Origin: Oscillospiraceae bacterium
Lineage (GTDB): Bacteria; Bacillota; Clostridia; Oscillospirales; Ruminococcaceae
DNA: 34,092 nt
Reading direction: 5' to 3'
NCBI GenBank assembly: GCA_900752435.1
Contig: CAADVD010000045.1
Span: 1-34,092 of the forward strand
Shown: positions 32,027 to 34,092 of the stretch, in pieces
Position numbering within the stretch: the first letter of the stretch is position 1
Layout of the letters: each line of letters opens with the position of its first letter
Notes under the pieces: generated by a model
Told to the model about the DNA's origin: nothing
What the model saw: the letters and a program-made list of their open reading frames with translations, nothing else
Database searches by the model: none
Translations under genes and position numbers: made by a program

Positions 32027-32853
32027 ACATACTGGAACGGATCACCGGCTTCAATGAAGCGAATCGGAATCTCTCCTGTGAGCGGCTTCAGCCATTCATC
32101 CAAGTATTTCATACCGGCTTCTTCGGTGCGGTTGTGGCCGACCACAATCATGCCCTTTGGCATGCCCATCTGGCTGGCGTCGCGCACATAAGCACAGCTT
32201 GTCCACTCAGTGATTTCGCCGCAGATCAGCACATCAAAATTCTGCTTTTGCATCTGTTGCATCGGCATTTCTTCGTGTCCCAAGCCAAGGCTGCCGCCGC
32301 CAATCAAAAAACCGACGCGCTGGCAAACCAAGTCCTCCTGACCAATGATGCGAACGGATTGCACCTGTAATTTCTCTTTCAGAAATACAGCCAAATCCTT
32401 CAAAGTAATCGGCGGAATCTGATAGCAGAGGTCATTCATTAAAATGGTGCTGGATTTCTGCTCCACCGGCTGCAAATAATTTTCCCAACCCAATTCCCGA
32501 AGCATACCGCGATAAATGCCGTCGCCGTCAGCAGCCGCATGAATGTGGTCGTGGAAGCGCCAAATGCAGATGCCGTTTTCCTCAATCAATGCTTTTTTCT
32601 GCTGGTATACCGGATCATCCTGCAGCCAATCCAGTCGATCTTTTCCGGTAAAATAGGTCGGTTCATGCGTAATGATGAAATTGGCACCGCAGGCGATGGC
32701 CTGGCGAATGACATCCACCGTTGCCATAAACGTCGTAACAATACCGGTGATTTCTGTATTCAAATCGCCGCTAATCAATTTGTCACAGGTGTCAGCCTCC
32801 ACTACGGTGTTGCTTTTGCGGATGATGGCGTCAATAAGTGATCCAACCGTCAT
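32023..32853 (-). CDS. NIF3-like dinuclear metal centre protein
   Basis: 276 residues of the NIF3/YbgI family, which forms hexameric rings with a dinuclear metal site; the biological role is not settled. The usual first motif HHP reads THEP here (His63, Glu64). The central motif is RFHDHIHAAADGDG (99-112), and the C-terminal metal motif is VGHNRTEE (His240, Glu244). No inserted PII-like domain is present. The ATG at 32853 follows AAAAGGAG on the minus strand. It overlaps the convergent membrane-protein gene by four bases. Own promoter upstream. Confidence 0.9.
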   Translation of the reverse strand: MTVGSLIDAIIRKSNTVVEADTCDKLISGDLNTEITGIVTTFMATVDVIRQAIACGANFIITHEPTYFTGKDRLDWLQDDPVYQQKKALIEENGICIWRFHDHIHAAADGDGIYRGMLRELGWENYLQPVEQKSSTILMNDLCYQIPPITLKDLAVFLKEKLQVQSVRIIGQEDLVCQRVGFLIGGGSLGLGHEEMPMQQMQKQNFDVLICGEITEWTSCAYVRDASQMGMPKGMIVVGHNRTEEAGMKYLDEWLKPLTGEIPIRFIEAGDPFQYV

Positions 32854-32900
32854 ATTGATTTCTCCTTTTCTTGTCTGGGTGAAGTTATCCGTCTAAGGTT

Positions 32901-32929
32901 ATGGTAGCATGAAGCCGGTTTGCTGTCAA
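32901..32929 (-). promoter_or_regulatory. Promoter of the NIF3-like gene
   Basis: Minus strand: perfect TTGACA (32929-32924), a 17-bp spacer ending in TGC, and TACCAT (32906-32901), 47 bases before the ATG. Confidence 0.75.
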
Positions 32930-33012
32930 CGCAAAGGTTCGACAAAAGCGCGGCATCATTTTTGAACCTATTGCCGAAATTGCGTGAAGAGCCAAAAAAA
33001 TTAAAAATCCTC

Positions 33013-33041
33013 TTTTTATTTCAAAATCATCGTGCTATAAT
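33013..33041 (+). promoter_or_regulatory. Promoter of the beta-galactosidase gene
   Basis: Extended -10 TGC-TATAAT (33033-33041) with a weak -35 TTTTTA (33013-33018) at 17 bp. No operator-like palindrome or cre site was seen in the 222-bp gap. Confidence 0.65.
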
Positions 33042-33075
33042 GTAGCCAAATTGATAAAAGGCAGGAGAATCCACT

Positions 33076-34092
33076 ATGACATTTGACTACCATTGGGTAG
33101 CGGATCCGCATTTTTTTGCGGTCAACCGTTTGCCGGCTCATTCCTCCCATCGTTTTTATGCTACCTCTGAAGAAATGAACACCCGATGCTCCAGCTTTCG
33201 TTATTCGCTCAACGGACTGTGGCATTTTTCTTATGCGAAGAATTATGCGCTTGCTCCCAAAGGCTTTGAAGCGCCGTCCTTTGACTGCAAAAGCTGGGAC
33301 GCCATTCGCGTTCCGGGACACATCCAAATGCAGGGCTATGACAAACCGCAGTATGCCAATGTGCAGTATCCGTGGAGCGGTCGGGAAACGCTTCATCCGG
33401 GCGAAATTCCCACCGATTTCAACCCCGTCGGCAGTTATGTCAAATACTTCACCGTTCCCGATCACCTAAAGCGCCGCCCGCTGTTCATCTCCTTCCAAGG
33501 AGTGGAATCGGCCTTTGCCCTCTGGCTCAACGGGCAGTTTGTCGGTTACAGCGAGGACTCCTTTACACCCGCTGAATTTGACTTGACCGATTTCGTTACA
33601 GACGGTGAAAACAAACTGGCCGTACAGGTGTTCAAATGGTCCAGCGGAAGCTGGCTGGAACAGCAGGATTTCTGGCGTTTTTCCGGTATTTTCCGCGAGG
33701 TGTATCTCTTCACAGTACCGGCAACGCACGTTCAAGATTTATTTGTCAAAACCGATTTAAGCGAAGATTTTTCTTCTGCAAAGCTAACCCTAGACCTCAC
33801 GCTGACCGGCGCTTTGACCGGTTCTGTGACCGCCCAACTGTTCAACGCAGACTTTGCCCCTCTTCAGAGCGTGTCGAGCGACATCACGGACGAAACCTTA
33901 ACGCTGACGACCACCGTACTCGCGCCGAAGCTTTGGAGCGCTGAACAGCCCAATCTCTATACGCTGGCCATTTTGATTGGGGATGAGGACGGCCGCATTG
34001 TGGAAATCGTTCCGCAGCCCATCGGCTTCCGCCGCTTTGAACTCAAAGATGGCATCATGCACCTCAACGGCAAACGCATCGTCTTCAAGGGC
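33076..34092 (+). CDS. Beta-galactosidase, glycoside hydrolase family 2, 3' end cut by window
   Basis: First 339 residues of a LacZ-type GH2 enzyme that hydrolyses beta-galactosides. No signal peptide, so cytoplasmic. The jelly-roll sugar-binding domain (about 40-210) shows LNGLWHFSYAKN, VPGHIQMQGYDKPQYANVQYPW, NPVGSYVKYF, FQGVESAFALWLNGQFVGYSEDSFTPAEFDLT and WLEQQDFWRFSGIFREVYL. An immunoglobulin-like domain (about 215-330) follows, and the window ends at LNGKRIVFKG, just before the TIM barrel with the catalytic glutamates. It follows GGCAGGAG by seven bases. No transporter or regulator is visible on this side. Confidence 0.95.
   Translation, partial: MTFDYHWVADPHFFAVNRLPAHSSHRFYATSEEMNTRCSSFRYSLNGLWHFSYAKNYALAPKGFEAPSFDCKSWDAIRVPGHIQMQGYDKPQYANVQYPWSGRETLHPGEIPTDFNPVGSYVKYFTVPDHLKRRPLFISFQGVESAFALWLNGQFVGYSEDSFTPAEFDLTDFVTDGENKLAVQVFKWSSGSWLEQQDFWRFSGIFREVYLFTVPATHVQDLFVKTDLSEDFSSAKLTLDLTLTGALTGSVTAQLFNADFAPLQSVSSDITDETLTLTTTVLAPKLWSAEQPNLYTLAILIGDEDGRIVEIVPQPIGFRRFELKDGIMHLNGKRIVFKG

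Overview
The window looks like a chromosomal segment of an anaerobic, low-to-moderate GC member of the Clostridia (Firmicutes), probably close to the Oscillospiraceae/Ruminococcaceae. The evidence is the gene content: formate-tetrahydrofolate ligase, ferredoxin-linked indolepyruvate oxidoreductase, type III glutamine synthetase next to ammonia-dependent asparagine synthetase, a TSCPD-domain protein and PadR regulation. Strong purine-rich Shine-Dalgarno sites, frequent TTG/GTG starts and extended -10 promoters (TGCTATAAT) fit as well. The lineage is an inference. No phage, CRISPR array, tRNA or rRNA was seen, and both ends of the window cut genes.

Layout. 1-5561: 3' part of fhs, a RodA/FtsW-type SEDS protein, rsmD overlapping coaD, a coiled-coil protein closed by a terminator, and hflX. 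5577-8486: a Uup-like ABC-F ATPase and an lrgA-lrgB pair. 8608-11070 (minus): a large YfhO-type membrane protein, divergent from a YfbR-like HD nucleotidase. 11809-12096: an unusual chain of perfect short hairpins between two extended -10 promoters, in front of a polyprenyl-phosphate sugar-1-phosphate transferase. 13828-16961: asnA and glnN, an ammonia-capture operon. 17136-18407: a CNNM/CorC-type protein.

18610-24119 is an aryl-acid operon: phenylacetate-CoA ligase, IorA, IorB, a second phenylacetate-CoA ligase and a tandem-ACT protein. It could interconvert arylacetates, arylacetyl-CoA and arylpyruvates with ferredoxin, either for amino-acid catabolism or for building aromatic amino acids from arylacetates. 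Next come a Gfo/Idh/MocA oxidoreductase (plus) and, convergent to it, an ABC transporter of the MacB/FtsX type (minus). The transporter has two tandem promoters with two different palindromic operators. rpsB-tsf follows, with a structured leader and an intercistronic terminator, then a TSCPD protein.

30749-32026 is a PadR-regulated operon with a striking nested operator. Its first gene appears to be an internally deleted remnant of a NapH-type 4Fe-4S membrane protein, followed by padR and an unrecognised membrane protein. A convergent NIF3-family gene and the 5' part of a GH2 beta-galactosidase end the window.

Most of the coding content is ordinary core metabolism. The points most worth a second look are the hairpin chain at 11891-12032, the padR operon (nested operator plus gene remnant), the doubly operated ABC promoter region, and the rpsB leader. 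I found no convincing wholly new multi-gene system. All coordinates and pairings were read by eye.
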